From positions 1-30,317 of the forward strand of contig MNYL01000077.1 of assembly GCA_001873075.1 (NCBI GenBank): a stretch of 30,317 bases of DNA, written 5' to 3'. Both the position numbers and the translations under genes were made by a program. How positions within the stretch are numbered: position 1 is the stretch's first letter; every line of letters begins with the position of its first letter. Below, in pieces: positions 20,923-29,498 of this stretch. Under the pieces are notes generated by a model. That model was not told the DNA's origin and made no database searches. It was given only the letters and a program-made list of their open reading frames with translations. Origin of the DNA: Fibrobacteres bacterium CG2_30_45_31. GTDB taxonomy: Bacteria > Fibrobacterota > Fibrobacteria > Fibrobacterales > Fibrobacteraceae.

Positions 20923-22094
20923 TGGCATTTGAAACTCCCACGCTCAAAGATTTAATACGACGCGCTGAGAATGGCCTCAGTGTAGAATTTTATGGTGCAG
21001 GAACAACACTCCGAAAAACGGTTCTTAAAGTTTTGGCAAAAGTGTTGGGTGGATCGATGTATCTGTTCTGCCTATTTGCCGCGCACATTTGGAAAAATCG
21101 TTTTATAACCACCTGTGACATTGACACGCTGGATGGTTTTGGAACTGATTATGGCTTGCCACACAAGGCTCCTGGTTATGCGCTTGGCAATGCGATCGTC
21201 ACGGCGACACAAGCAGTTTCTCTCTCTCAGGGCACTGCATTTATCGATGAGACGACAAACAAAGAATATCAAACTGTATCCACAATTGCCCTTATTTCCG
21301 GCACCAATTCCGTCCCTGTCATTGCTTCGGAATACGGTGCCGATTCCAATTTGGATGCGGATGCGGAACTTGTGTTTCGCGATGATGCTCCCACAGGCAT
21401 TGATACTGCAATTGCTGTCACCGTCGATTCGGAGGGGCTCTCTGGAGGCATTGTTTGTGACGTCGAGATCGATGGAGTCACCCAATACTGGGGTGAGACT
21501 GCGGAGGATTACCGCACACGACTCCTGTACCGTCGACAGAATCCACCCATGGGTGGTTGTGACTCAGATTATAAAGGCTGGGCTACCCGCTTCTCAAGCG
21601 TTACGGACGCGTTCGTATTCGCAAATAACCCGAATGTAAACTCTGTATCCGTGGCTCTGGCAAATTATAATACGGATCCTCCTGTTCTGAATTCCAGTGA
21701 GATCTCGACCGTCAAAAAATATATGACCTCCGCCCAGCGCCGCGTGGTGACTGCGGATGTGCGCGTATTTTCTGTATCGCCATCCGGAATATCTATGGTC
21801 GTGCAGATTCTGCCTTTCACTGAGTCGGTAAAATCATCTGTGGACGCCGCTATTCGTCAGTACCTTCGGTCCTTCGGTCCAAAATCCACTATCGTCAAAG
21901 ACGATATTGTTATCGCGGCGCGCGCCTCATCGACGGCGTCAAATGTCGTGATCACCAGTTTGATACAAGGTAGCTCCTCTGTGGACCAGATTACTTTGCA
22001 ACTCGCCGTCCCCTCGGATCCGAATTCCACGGACACCCCGGTGGGACAAATCGCTTATGTCGCTGACAACGGCATATCCTTTATCAGTGGGTAA
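20922..22094 (+). CDS. Baseplate J wedge protein (Mu gp47-like)
   Basis: The 390-residue protein is the baseplate wedge of Mu gp47/P2 gpJ type. MAFETPTLKDLIRRAENGLS is the classic N-terminus. Further family-like parts are DIDTLDGFGTDYGLPHKAPG, GTAFIDETTNKEYQTVSTIA, and WGETAEDYRTRLLYRRQNPP with MGGCDSDYKGWATRFSSVTDA. The C-terminal domain runs VTADVRVFSVSPSGISMVVQ to the end. The frame is open 21 bases further upstream, but ATG 20922 gives the canonical start in a TAATG overlap. It precedes gp48. Confidence 0.93.
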   Translation: MAFETPTLKDLIRRAENGLSVEFYGAGTTLRKTVLKVLAKVLGGSMYLFCLFAAHIWKNRFITTCDIDTLDGFGTDYGLPHKAPGYALGNAIVTATQAVSLSQGTAFIDETTNKEYQTVSTIALISGTNSVPVIASEYGADSNLDADAELVFRDDAPTGIDTAIAVTVDSEGLSGGIVCDVEIDGVTQYWGETAEDYRTRLLYRRQNPPMGGCDSDYKGWATRFSSVTDAFVFANNPNVNSVSVALANYNTDPPVLNSSEISTVKKYMTSAQRRVVTADVRVFSVSPSGISMVVQILPFTESVKSSVDAAIRQYLRSFGPKSTIVKDDIVIAARASSTASNVVITSLIQGSSSVDQITLQLAVPSDPNSTDTPVGQIAYVADNGISFISG

Positions 22095-22097
22095 ATC

Positions 22098-23033
22098 ATG
22101 GCCGCGCCGACTGTCCTATCCGTTTCTTCAAGAAGAGTTCCGCCTGGCGGCTCTGTAACTGTGAACGGGGCTGGTTTCTGTCCGGATTGTTCTGTCTCTA
22201 TCGGGGGAAAAACGATTATCCCTTTGGACTACTCGGACACAGAACTTGTATTTATGGCTCCTGCGGATATCGGCGATTATACGTTCACTATTAATTGTGG
22301 TGGCGAATCTTCCGCTGTGCTAAAACTATTTGTTGTGGATCTCACGGAAATACCTATTTACATCCCACAGGAAAAAAATAAGGAGACATTTCGCGATATG
22401 CTCCTAGGGCTTATGCCTCGCGGTTTCGGGTGGTTTAAGGGCATCTTGGGAAATTGGGCTAAACTCTTTTCTGGTTTTGCTGTCGTTTTTCTTTACATCT
22501 ACGAACTATTCCTTTCATTATTTCGTGAAGGTTCCGCTTCTCACACCTCGTCGTTTGATTTGTGGGAACAAGAACTAGGCCTTCCTAGGAATGGCCTGAC
22601 CTTCACCTCTGCCGCGGATAGACGCTCTGAAATTTACAGGGTAGAATGTCGAAAAGGTGGAGCGACTATCCCATATCTGGAATCAATAGCCACTCTTTTT
22701 GGTGTCGAATCAAAGGTATATGAGTACTGGAAAGATCCTGACTCATTTCCTGCATGGGTGGCGGCTCTCGGAACGGACGCATTGATGTACTGGTCTGTGA
22801 TGCTTACGGTTCCCGCCAGCGAAATGACTGTTTTTAATTGCAATTCCGAATGCGACGACTATCTACGTTATTGGTGGAACGAGCCGCTGGAAAGCGCTCT
22901 GCTGGCGATTAAGCCGTCGCACACAATGATGATTTTCATTTACAATCTGGTCAATAACGTTTACAATGTGGTTGCGTCTTCGGACGGTTCTGTTGTCGCC
23001 GGTGATTCCGGGGAGGTGTATATCTATGGCTGA
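22098..23033 (+). CDS. Tail wedge protein gp48-like with N-terminal IPT/TIG domain
   Basis: The 311-residue protein is a Mu gp48/DUF2313-type baseplate component with an extra N-terminal Ig-like domain. Residues about 3-85 match an IPT/TIG fold: PTVLSVSSRRVPPGGSVTVN, GAGFCPDCSVSIGGKTI, ELVFMAPADIGDYTFTINCG. The gp48 part follows from about 100 (FRDMLLGLMPRGFGWFKG, SSFDLWEQELGLPRNG, RRSEIYRVECRKGGATIPYL, FGVESKVYEYWKDPDSF). TIG domains occur in surface-attaching proteins, so the fusion may add a carbohydrate- or protein-binding face to the baseplate. The extra domain is not part of Mu gp48. Confidence 0.82.
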   Translation: MAAPTVLSVSSRRVPPGGSVTVNGAGFCPDCSVSIGGKTIIPLDYSDTELVFMAPADIGDYTFTINCGGESSAVLKLFVVDLTEIPIYIPQEKNKETFRDMLLGLMPRGFGWFKGILGNWAKLFSGFAVVFLYIYELFLSLFREGSASHTSSFDLWEQELGLPRNGLTFTSAADRRSEIYRVECRKGGATIPYLESIATLFGVESKVYEYWKDPDSFPAWVAALGTDALMYWSVMLTVPASEMTVFNCNSECDDYLRYWWNEPLESALLAIKPSHTMMIFIYNLVNNVYNVVASSDGSVVAGDSGEVYIYG

Positions 23034-24174
23034 TACTGAAGAGCTCATAAAAAAACGCATCAAAGATGCCCCCATTACGTTCTCCATTGCGCAATTCCTT
23101 GATGCCTACATTCTCGGAGATTCCGCTGCGGCCGGCACCGGAAATATCCTCGGGAAGACACTCGTGGATTATATCATTTCTAAAATGGTCGATGTTGTTT
23201 GCAAAACTCAGGTAGAATTATCTGCTGCGCTAACGAGCAACACACAAAGTGTCATTTTGTGGACCGGATCTGATGCGACACTTTTAGACGAAATGAGCGT
23301 AACTTTGGGATGTGAAAAAATCATTTATATGCATCGGCATTTGCTGGGCACTAATTGCACTATTGTAGCGCCTGCTGGGTGCTCTTTGACGGTATATGGT
23401 GATTTCTATGGAGGCGCTCATTCAGAAGCTGGATGGTCGTGGAAATTAAATAGCCAACAAAACGGCACGTCTTCTATCAGAGTAAAATGGTTAAGAAACG
23501 CATTTGATGGAAAAATAATTTGCGATACCGGCACCGTTTTATACGAACGTCTGGAATCTGGATTGACGCTCGAAACAAACGGAACTGTTGGTGAAGAATC
23601 TTATATTACTCAAGAGTTTTGGGACAACACCAATGATAATTCTGGAGCTGCAAGCTCCGGTATTTTAACGATGGAGACAATGCTAATTGGGTCTGCGAAT
23701 GCTTCTGTATCGCTTAACGCTGGCTCGGCAACTCAATGGGCTGGGCAAGGAACTCGAATTAATCCTTTGTCTGCAATGGAAATGCTTGCAACATCGATAA
23801 TGAAAATTTCGATGCCACAAGTGGTAAGTGGCGGATCATTAATTTTTGGACTCTTTTCTCACAACGAAACAACGCGTTTAAATACGTTGAAAATGTCGTC
23901 TCCCATCATTACGATGCCGACCGCAAGCTCTGATATTACTGGTGTTCTGAGTCATGTCGTGAGTAATGTTTTCAGTATGGATGAAAAATATTATGCCTGC
24001 GTTTTCACGGACTCAAATGGCTGTGCAGTTCGCGGTGTTGCTGGGAGCAATATGAATTTTCTCCCTTATACTTCGGGGATAGTCAATAATTTAGGTGTGC
24101 TCACAGAAGCCCCTGCGTCTTTTACTTTTGAGGGCGAAACAGGAAACAATATCTTCGTGAGGGTGACAAAATGA
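23026..24174 (+). CDS. Putative tail fibre/adaptor protein
   Basis: The 382-residue protein lies between gp48 and the GH8 tail protein, where tail fibres and their adaptors are encoded. An N-terminal helical part (EELIKKRIKDAPITFSIAQF, LGKTLVDYIISKMVDVVCKT) could be the baseplate-binding or trimer-start segment. The rest is Ser/Thr/Gly-rich and strand-forming, as in fibre shafts and receptor domains. The ATG at 23026 has a strong GGGGAGG Shine-Dalgarno; the frame is open 60 bases upstream inside gp48. No family is recognised. Its end overlaps the GH8 gene by four bases. Confidence 0.65.
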   Translation: MADTEELIKKRIKDAPITFSIAQFLDAYILGDSAAAGTGNILGKTLVDYIISKMVDVVCKTQVELSAALTSNTQSVILWTGSDATLLDEMSVTLGCEKIIYMHRHLLGTNCTIVAPAGCSLTVYGDFYGGAHSEAGWSWKLNSQQNGTSSIRVKWLRNAFDGKIICDTGTVLYERLESGLTLETNGTVGEESYITQEFWDNTNDNSGAASSGILTMETMLIGSANASVSLNAGSATQWAGQGTRINPLSAMEMLATSIMKISMPQVVSGGSLIFGLFSHNETTRLNTLKMSSPIITMPTASSDITGVLSHVVSNVFSMDEKYYACVFTDSNGCAVRGVAGSNMNFLPYTSGIVNNLGVLTEAPASFTFEGETGNNIFVRVTK

Positions 24175-26513
24175 TTTCTTTTGATGATACTACACTGCTC
24201 AACAAATACGTCGGAAAAGACGGGGAACTTGCTTGTGTTGGATGTGATCGTTATCGCTATAACTTAAATGAAAAGAGTTGGAAACCTTACAGCCCAATAA
24301 GAACTAGTCTTGCATCTTCGTTGAGTGCTATCGCTAGAAGCGGTTCTTTTCGCACTGCTCTAAATACTGCAAAAAGTCTATCTGTAACATCGACCGATCC
24401 TTTACTTTCCAATTTTACTTCCAACAAATTGATGTCTTGTCTAATTGGAAAACAACCTGGTAGATGGTACGCTTTTTGTGATTTATACGGTTCGTCAATA
24501 ACACCAGATAATGATGGAATAAGTCAGCATATAACGGTAAACAAAAGTCTATCCGTTACTAGCGTATTACAAGGTGACTCAACAGCCGGTGAATATCCTT
24601 ATTCTGGTGTCGGCTTCGACTTTACTTATAACGACGATGGAATTGCTCAATCAGTTAAAAACGCTTTAGATATTTCCACGTACACAGGAATAACACTTAC
24701 CTATTCAAGCTCTCAAATATTAAAACTTTGTTTGCAATCGCAAGAAAGTGGTGATGGCGCTGATTGGTTTTATTCGCTTCCTTCGACTTCTGGGGCTCAT
24801 TCCACAGTCACGGTACTTTGGTCTCAGTTTGCCCAGCCCACGTGGGCCGCAGGAACGCAAATCAGGACTATACCTACTGACAGAATAACAAATGTTACGT
24901 TCCAATATGACACAGAACAAAGCACAATCACGTTTGGAATGAGTAGCATATATCTAAAAGGTACTGGCGCCTTTTTGACTCAAGGCATTACTCTTGACAG
25001 CACATACGAAGATACCTGCCTGGAAGAAATTGACGCCTGGTTCGATGCCTATTATGTAGAAAGTTCAGACTCTCGATACGGGCGCATTAAATGGCTTGAC
25101 GATAATCATAGTGACCCGCTACTTACTGTTTCCGAAGGTATGGGGTATGGAATCAAATTGGCAGTCATTGCTTCGGGTTTAGGCGACTCAGAAAAGTATC
25201 AAAAAAGAGTTGATAGGCTTCTTGCCTTCTGGAATAACAATCTAGACGCTAATGGTCTTATGGACTGGCAAGTTTCTGGCTTCGGGCATACGGTCGTTGG
25301 TTCTGGAAGTGCAACAGATGCTGATCTAGCGATGGCTTTTGCTTTGGTTTGTGCCTATGAAAAATTCTGTGACCCCAAATATTTGACTTCTGCAAGAGTA
25401 GTCATAAACAAAATTTGGGCACATGACTTGTACACCACTTCAGGTGGTAAAGTATTGCTTGCCCCAGGTGACGCTTGGCACGACTATTTTAACCCATCCT
25501 ATTTCATTCCCGCCGCGCTTCTTACGTTTGAAATTTACGACACGGCTCATGATTGGACTACTGTATACACGGACAATTTAGCCTTATTGCTGGCTAATCA
25601 AACAGCGCATGCTTGCTATGGGCTGCCTAGTGACTGGTGTTCGGAGGATGGCACACCAGTAATTGGCTCAGGCACTATTGTTGCGTTTGGCTATGAGGCG
25701 TGTCGGGTAATTGATAATATGGCTTCAGGATACAATATTTATTATGAGCCAGCTCTATTATCATATCTTCAAACTATCGCATCTAATACCACGCTATTGG
25801 TTCGTGCCTTAGGAACTGCTCCTATAGCCGATCTAAGTCTTAGAATTACTTCTACGGTTTGGGGCACTGAGAATAATAGTCTCGGTTTAATGAGTATTTT
25901 ACCAGCATTTGAGTTGTGTTCTACAATTTCACAGGAAGAACTCCAGACATTAATTGACACCTGCTTTGCTTTGACTGATGAGCGCACTGATTACTACAAG
26001 CAGGCCTACAAATGCGTTATTCTTTCTGTGATGACAAATAAATGCAATCGTTACGCGACGGACTTGGGAGCAGTTGCAAAGCATGGTTATGTGATTGATT
26101 TTGAGCCTCCAGAAAGTGCTTCTGGGGCAAAAAGAGTTCGGCTGTTGGTTAATGATTCCGATAATGATCTTAAATTGAATCCAGAAGAAGAAAGCGACCT
26201 AGTGGAGTTCATGCAGACATCCGCTGGAATTAGCGCATGGGACTCTTCGACTAGTACTTTATCTGTAGAAAAAGACGTCTACTATATCGGAACGGCTTTG
26301 ACTGCTTTCAATTTGGCTCTACCTTCGGATGCGTCAAAATCAGATTGTTTTGAATTTTCTCTTTCGATAGCGTCTGGTGCAACAGTTTCCAATTTCGTTT
26401 TCACGGGTGTTACAGGCTGGATAACGAGTTCCCCAACGCTTGTGGCTGGCTCAACTTATGAGTTCTCTATTCGTAATGGTGTTTGTGTTTGGGGCCTTGT
26501 TGTGCCGGTTTAA
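24171..26513 (+). CDS. Tail-associated glycoside hydrolase family 8 protein with CBM11-like module
   Basis: The 780-residue protein combines a short N-terminal adaptor (about 1-90), a beta-sandwich that resembles CBM11 (about 95-263: GRWYAFCDLYGSS, YSGVGFDFTYN, STYTGITLTYSS, DWFYSLPSTSG, VLWSQFAQPTW), a GH8 catalytic domain (about 275-625) and a strand-rich C-terminal tail domain (about 640-780). GH8 hallmarks are the general acid Glu322 in TVSEGMGYGIKLAV, GLMDWQVSG, and residues 381-399, which satisfy every position of the GH8 PROSITE pattern (A-T-D-A-D-L-A-M-A...F). GH8 enzymes cleave beta-1,4 glucans, xylans or chitosan. Residue 509 is Glu where family members usually have Asp (FGYEACRV). 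It probably degrades a host-surface or plant glucan. No signal peptide is seen. Confidence 0.85.
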   Translation: MISFDDTTLLNKYVGKDGELACVGCDRYRYNLNEKSWKPYSPIRTSLASSLSAIARSGSFRTALNTAKSLSVTSTDPLLSNFTSNKLMSCLIGKQPGRWYAFCDLYGSSITPDNDGISQHITVNKSLSVTSVLQGDSTAGEYPYSGVGFDFTYNDDGIAQSVKNALDISTYTGITLTYSSSQILKLCLQSQESGDGADWFYSLPSTSGAHSTVTVLWSQFAQPTWAAGTQIRTIPTDRITNVTFQYDTEQSTITFGMSSIYLKGTGAFLTQGITLDSTYEDTCLEEIDAWFDAYYVESSDSRYGRIKWLDDNHSDPLLTVSEGMGYGIKLAVIASGLGDSEKYQKRVDRLLAFWNNNLDANGLMDWQVSGFGHTVVGSGSATDADLAMAFALVCAYEKFCDPKYLTSARVVINKIWAHDLYTTSGGKVLLAPGDAWHDYFNPSYFIPAALLTFEIYDTAHDWTTVYTDNLALLLANQTAHACYGLPSDWCSEDGTPVIGSGTIVAFGYEACRVIDNMASGYNIYYEPALLSYLQTIASNTTLLVRALGTAPIADLSLRITSTVWGTENNSLGLMSILPAFELCSTISQEELQTLIDTCFALTDERTDYYKQAYKCVILSVMTNKCNRYATDLGAVAKHGYVIDFEPPESASGAKRVRLLVNDSDNDLKLNPEEESDLVEFMQTSAGISAWDSSTSTLSVEKDVYYIGTALTAFNLALPSDASKSDCFEFSLSIASGATVSNFVFTGVTGWITSSPTLVAGSTYEFSIRNGVCVWGLVVPV

Positions 26514-26514
26514 A

Positions 26515-27042
26515 ATGGTAAGAAGAAACACCAGAAGATCTATAATGCTAAAAAGTACACAGGGCTCTACCCCTGTGGCTCAAGAATCGTGGACCGAAAA
26601 ACCTGCGAGTGATTCGGGATTTATGGTGGAGTTTACTCCATCCACAAATATGTCTGTGAAATCATTTTCAATGGTTCTGAATAGTAGTACGAAAGACACC
26701 AATTATTCGTATGGCATTTATGTAAAAACAGCAAGCGGGTCTGATTTCGTTGGTGTACCAGTGGCTAATTCCGTTGGGCAAACCACCACTGGAATAACCG
26801 TCACGGCGGGATCCGTTTTAAGCTCATACACAAAATACACTCATAAAAAGACCTACACCACACTTCCCGTTTTAACCGCTGGCGTGACATACTTTTTCAG
26901 CATCGGCGAACGCTACGCCTCAGCTAAGTTTCTTAATGGTACAAGCGTTTGCAGGGCTTGTCCAGATTGGAGTCTAGGAAATAATCCTACTGCTGTTTGT
27001 CCTGCAAATTCAAATAAAGTTTTTTTATCGGTGGAATCATGA
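26515..27042 (+). CDS. Hypothetical strand-rich protein of the tail-fibre cluster
   Basis: The 175-residue protein follows the GH8 gene by one base. It is Ser/Thr-rich and mainly beta (SGFMVEFTPSTNMSVKSFSM, YSYGIYVKTASGSDFVGVPV, TTGITVTAGSVLSSYTKYTH), and ends with a cysteine-containing segment (SVCRACPDWSLGN). The start is uncertain: ATG 26515 has no Shine-Dalgarno, and ATG 26545 in the same frame has a weak AGAAG. The shape suggests an Ig- or CBM-like accessory fibre protein, but no family is recognised. Confidence 0.55.
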   Translation: MVRRNTRRSIMLKSTQGSTPVAQESWTEKPASDSGFMVEFTPSTNMSVKSFSMVLNSSTKDTNYSYGIYVKTASGSDFVGVPVANSVGQTTTGITVTAGSVLSSYTKYTHKKTYTTLPVLTAGVTYFFSIGERYASAKFLNGTSVCRACPDWSLGNNPTAVCPANSNKVFLSVES

Positions 27043-27079
27043 GAAAAAACGTGTTTCTCAATCTAAAGGAAATTGACAA

Positions 27080-28237
27080 ATGCACAAAATAAATACGAGC
27101 ACGGCTGTTGGCGGCGAATTCGCCGATGGAAATCCAGCTACAGGCCAAAAAGCAACAGAATTAAATGCTAGCTGGTTCAACACAATCCAGCGAGAGCTGC
27201 TTGCAATTTTGACGGCAGCCGGCGTGACTCCATCAATTTCAATTGATGACCAACTTTCAAAAGTTTTGGCTTTGAAATCGGAAATCGTTTGGAAAACATT
27301 TTTGATGTCTTCTGCTGCGATTGAGGTTTCTTCCTGGACGCGAAACGCCGTTGTGATCGCTGGTGGATGGTACGACACAATGCTTTACACCGGTCAAACG
27401 ATCAAGAACTCTATTATGGTTGTTTGCCCAAAATGGGAAGTCGCTGGGGAATCCGTCACGTCATGCACATTCACACATGCTGAGGATACAAGTGTCCCCA
27501 TCTACCGGGGAAACCTTTTATTTGTTGTATTTGATTCTGATGGACTTGTTGCAAAATCTTACAGCATCCCATCTTCTTCAGATGACTCGATTTCAATTTT
27601 AAAATCATTAATTGCAACCAAATTAAACACTACAGATCTTGAAGTGACTGGAATCTTAACAGCACTTTCTTCCGGAATCACCTTGCTAAAACATCTTTAT
27701 GTCCAAAAAGATGTGAGTGTGTCTTCGGATTTTTTATTTTTTAGTGACGACGCGTTAACAACAAATATGGGATCTTTTAATCACTCCACTGGTTTGTGGA
27801 TTTTGTGGCAGTTGTTGGTCGTCGGAAATGCGACTGTTGGTGGAACGCTAACAGTGACGGGAGCTGCAAGCGCTGCAAGCCTTACGGCTGTGGGTGCTGT
27901 AGCTGGTGATAGCGGAAATTTTTCGTCTGGTGTCGCAACCAAAACGGCATCTGCTCCAGCAAATGTCGCGTCATGCGGATTAAAGACTCCTGTCATTTAT
28001 ACGGCTGATTCATCGCCTATCGATCTCACAACGGTAGTGAGTAGTTTAGGCTTGCCGTATGGTGAACGATTCCTTGTTGGAAACGTTGGCGGCAGCGCAA
28101 TTACTTTAAACGCAAAATGTCTGAGCACTGGCGGATCAGAAGTAAATAAATCATTCAGTCTTGATTGGGGTTGTGTTGCAGAATTTATTGCTTATCCATC
28201 TTCAGCTGGCGCGCACGCGGTTTTTAAAGTCGATTGA
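27080..28237 (+). CDS. Tail fibre protein
   Basis: The 385-residue protein begins with a segment common to phage tail fibres: GEFADGNPATGQKATELNAS then WFNTIQRELLAILTAAGV, matching 'f.dg.p.tG...T.ln..W.N.iQrEl...i.aaGi'. A central part holds short beta repeats (TLTVTGAASAASLTAVGAVA), and the C-terminus is strand-rich (FLVGNVGGSAITLNAK, EVNKSFSLDWGCVAEFIAYP). It should form a trimer that binds the host receptor. An AAGGA Shine-Dalgarno is 8 bases before the ATG. It is the last tail gene before the lysis module. Confidence 0.8.
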   Translation: MHKINTSTAVGGEFADGNPATGQKATELNASWFNTIQRELLAILTAAGVTPSISIDDQLSKVLALKSEIVWKTFLMSSAAIEVSSWTRNAVVIAGGWYDTMLYTGQTIKNSIMVVCPKWEVAGESVTSCTFTHAEDTSVPIYRGNLLFVVFDSDGLVAKSYSIPSSSDDSISILKSLIATKLNTTDLEVTGILTALSSGITLLKHLYVQKDVSVSSDFLFFSDDALTTNMGSFNHSTGLWILWQLLVVGNATVGGTLTVTGAASAASLTAVGAVAGDSGNFSSGVATKTASAPANVASCGLKTPVIYTADSSPIDLTTVVSSLGLPYGERFLVGNVGGSAITLNAKCLSTGGSEVNKSFSLDWGCVAEFIAYPSSAGAHAVFKVD

Positions 28238-28251
28238 TTGGAGGAATAAAA

Positions 28252-28722
28252 ATGAATTCAATGATAGCGGAAAATGCCAAGACAACTGCCAGTGTTATCG
28301 CTCAAAGCGGCATGGAAAAAAGTGGGACTGAATATTATGCGTTTCTGCTTGTGATTTTAGTTGTGGTTATTTTGCTTACTACAGCAACTGTTGTTTTCCT
28401 TCTTTATAAAATTCTCAAGCTGAAAAAAGAAAATGATGAAAAAAGTCCAAATGGCGGCGGCCCTGGAAAGATGATAACTAAGGCCGATTTAATCGAGGTG
28501 ATATCTCCGATCAATGCTAATATCTCTGTTATGAACCATCAGTTGAAAGACCTAACAAAACGAGTCGATGACAATTTTGAGAGGCAGGAACAGCAATTCA
28601 AAAATGTCAACGAAACTTTCGCTAAAGGCGTCCGTGAATGTCATGGACGTATTGACGAGCATTTAGAGAATCACTCCAGTGGACTATTCGTTTCTTCTCG
28701 ATTAAAAGGCGCAATGACTTAA
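28252..28722 (+). CDS. Membrane protein with cytoplasmic or periplasmic coiled coil, lysis-module candidate
   Basis: The 156-residue protein has one strong transmembrane span (about 28-53: YYAFLLVILVVVILLTTATV), a basic KILKLKKENDEK border, a Gly-rich linker (NGGGPGK) and a C-terminal coiled-coil-like part (ISVMNHQLKDLTKRVDDNFE, RQEQQFKNVNETFAKG). A GGAGG Shine-Dalgarno precedes the ATG. The location just before a second membrane protein and an endolysin suggests a holin-associated or XhlA-like role, but this is not proved by sequence. Confidence 0.6.
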   Translation: MNSMIAENAKTTASVIAQSGMEKSGTEYYAFLLVILVVVILLTTATVVFLLYKILKLKKENDEKSPNGGGPGKMITKADLIEVISPINANISVMNHQLKDLTKRVDDNFERQEQQFKNVNETFAKGVRECHGRIDEHLENHSSGLFVSSRLKGAMT

Positions 28723-28730
28723 GGAATAAT

Positions 28731-29021
28731 ATGCTCGAAAATTTAAGACAAATAAAATATGCTCTGTTGTATGAAAATAATAAGCTCTCAAAGGGCTGTT
28801 TGATGCTGCTCACCATTTTTATACTCATGATTGTGATATGGACTATTGGATTTTTTAAACCTACAGTAGTTGTTCCGGACTCAATGTTGGACGCATTTTA
28901 CGGGCTATTAGGTTTTAATGGGGGCACTAAAATTGTGGGCGTTGCCCGAACTGTAGTGGAAAAAGCGAAGACGGCGCAACAGTCACAGAAAACAGCGAGT
29001 GTGGATAGCCCCGATGCCTAA
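28731..29021 (+). CDS. Putative holin
   Basis: The 96-residue protein has a central transmembrane segment (about 23-42: CLMLLTIFILMIVIWTIGFF) and a second, weaker hydrophobic stretch (VVVPDSMLDAFYGLLGFNGG TKIVG region, 46-70), followed by a charged tail (EKAKTAQQSQKTAS). Small proteins of this layout directly before an endolysin are usually holins. An AAGGA Shine-Dalgarno is present. The end overlaps the endolysin start by 8 bases. Confidence 0.6.
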   Translation: MLENLRQIKYALLYENNKLSKGCLMLLTIFILMIVIWTIGFFKPTVVVPDSMLDAFYGLLGFNGGTKIVGVARTVVEKAKTAQQSQKTASVDSPDA

Positions 29022-29490
29022 TTTTATGGTTCCATCTGAAGGTGCTTTTAGCATTATTCGCTTTTGGGAGACTCTTAGAACTTACCCTTATCTATGTCCT
29101 GCCGGTGTACCGACGATAGGATATGGAAGCACTTATTATTTGGATGGAACACTCGTTAAACTATCGGACAAATCGATAACACAAGAAACCGCAGAAGCAC
29201 TGATGGAACGCGTGGCCACAGAAATGGGGAATCAGATATACGGCTTGGTGGATGTAATCTTGACACAAAATCAATTCGACGCGCTTGTTTCATTCGTCTA
29301 CAACGTTGGAATTTCGGCATTTGCGGGTAGCCGACTGCTGAAAAAAATAAATGCTGGTCTTATGGATGAAGCAGCCGCTGAGTTTCCAAAATGGAATAAA
29401 TCTCGCGGGCGAGTGCTCCGCGGGCTTGTAAAACGACGGACTATGGAAATGGAACTATATCTTGAAAACGCTAATTCAATGGCCGCCTAG
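29014..29490 (+). CDS. Endolysin, lysozyme family GH24
   Basis: The 158-residue protein cleaves peptidoglycan glycan strands. The catalytic triad of phage lysozymes is visible as E-8x-C-5x-T: Glu19, Cys28 and Thr34 in RFWETLRTYPYLCPAGVPTI, followed by GYGST. Cys in place of the T4-type Asp is known in P1- and lambdoid-type enzymes. Further conserved parts are LTQNQFDALVSFVYNVGISAF and FPKWNKSRGRVLRGLVKRRTME. There is no signal peptide or SAR segment, so a holin is needed for release. ATG 29014 overlaps the putative holin; GTG 28999 or ATG 29026 are alternatives. Confidence 0.93.
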   Translation: MPNFMVPSEGAFSIIRFWETLRTYPYLCPAGVPTIGYGSTYYLDGTLVKLSDKSITQETAEALMERVATEMGNQIYGLVDVILTQNQFDALVSFVYNVGISAFAGSRLLKKINAGLMDEAAAEFPKWNKSRGRVLRGLVKRRTMEMELYLENANSMAA

Positions 29491-29498
29491 GAGAAAAA

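Noticed and set aside
24162..24171. GTGACAAAAT at the fibre/GH8 gene junction as a further operator
   Set aside because: Only one half of the palindrome is present and it is inside coding sequence.
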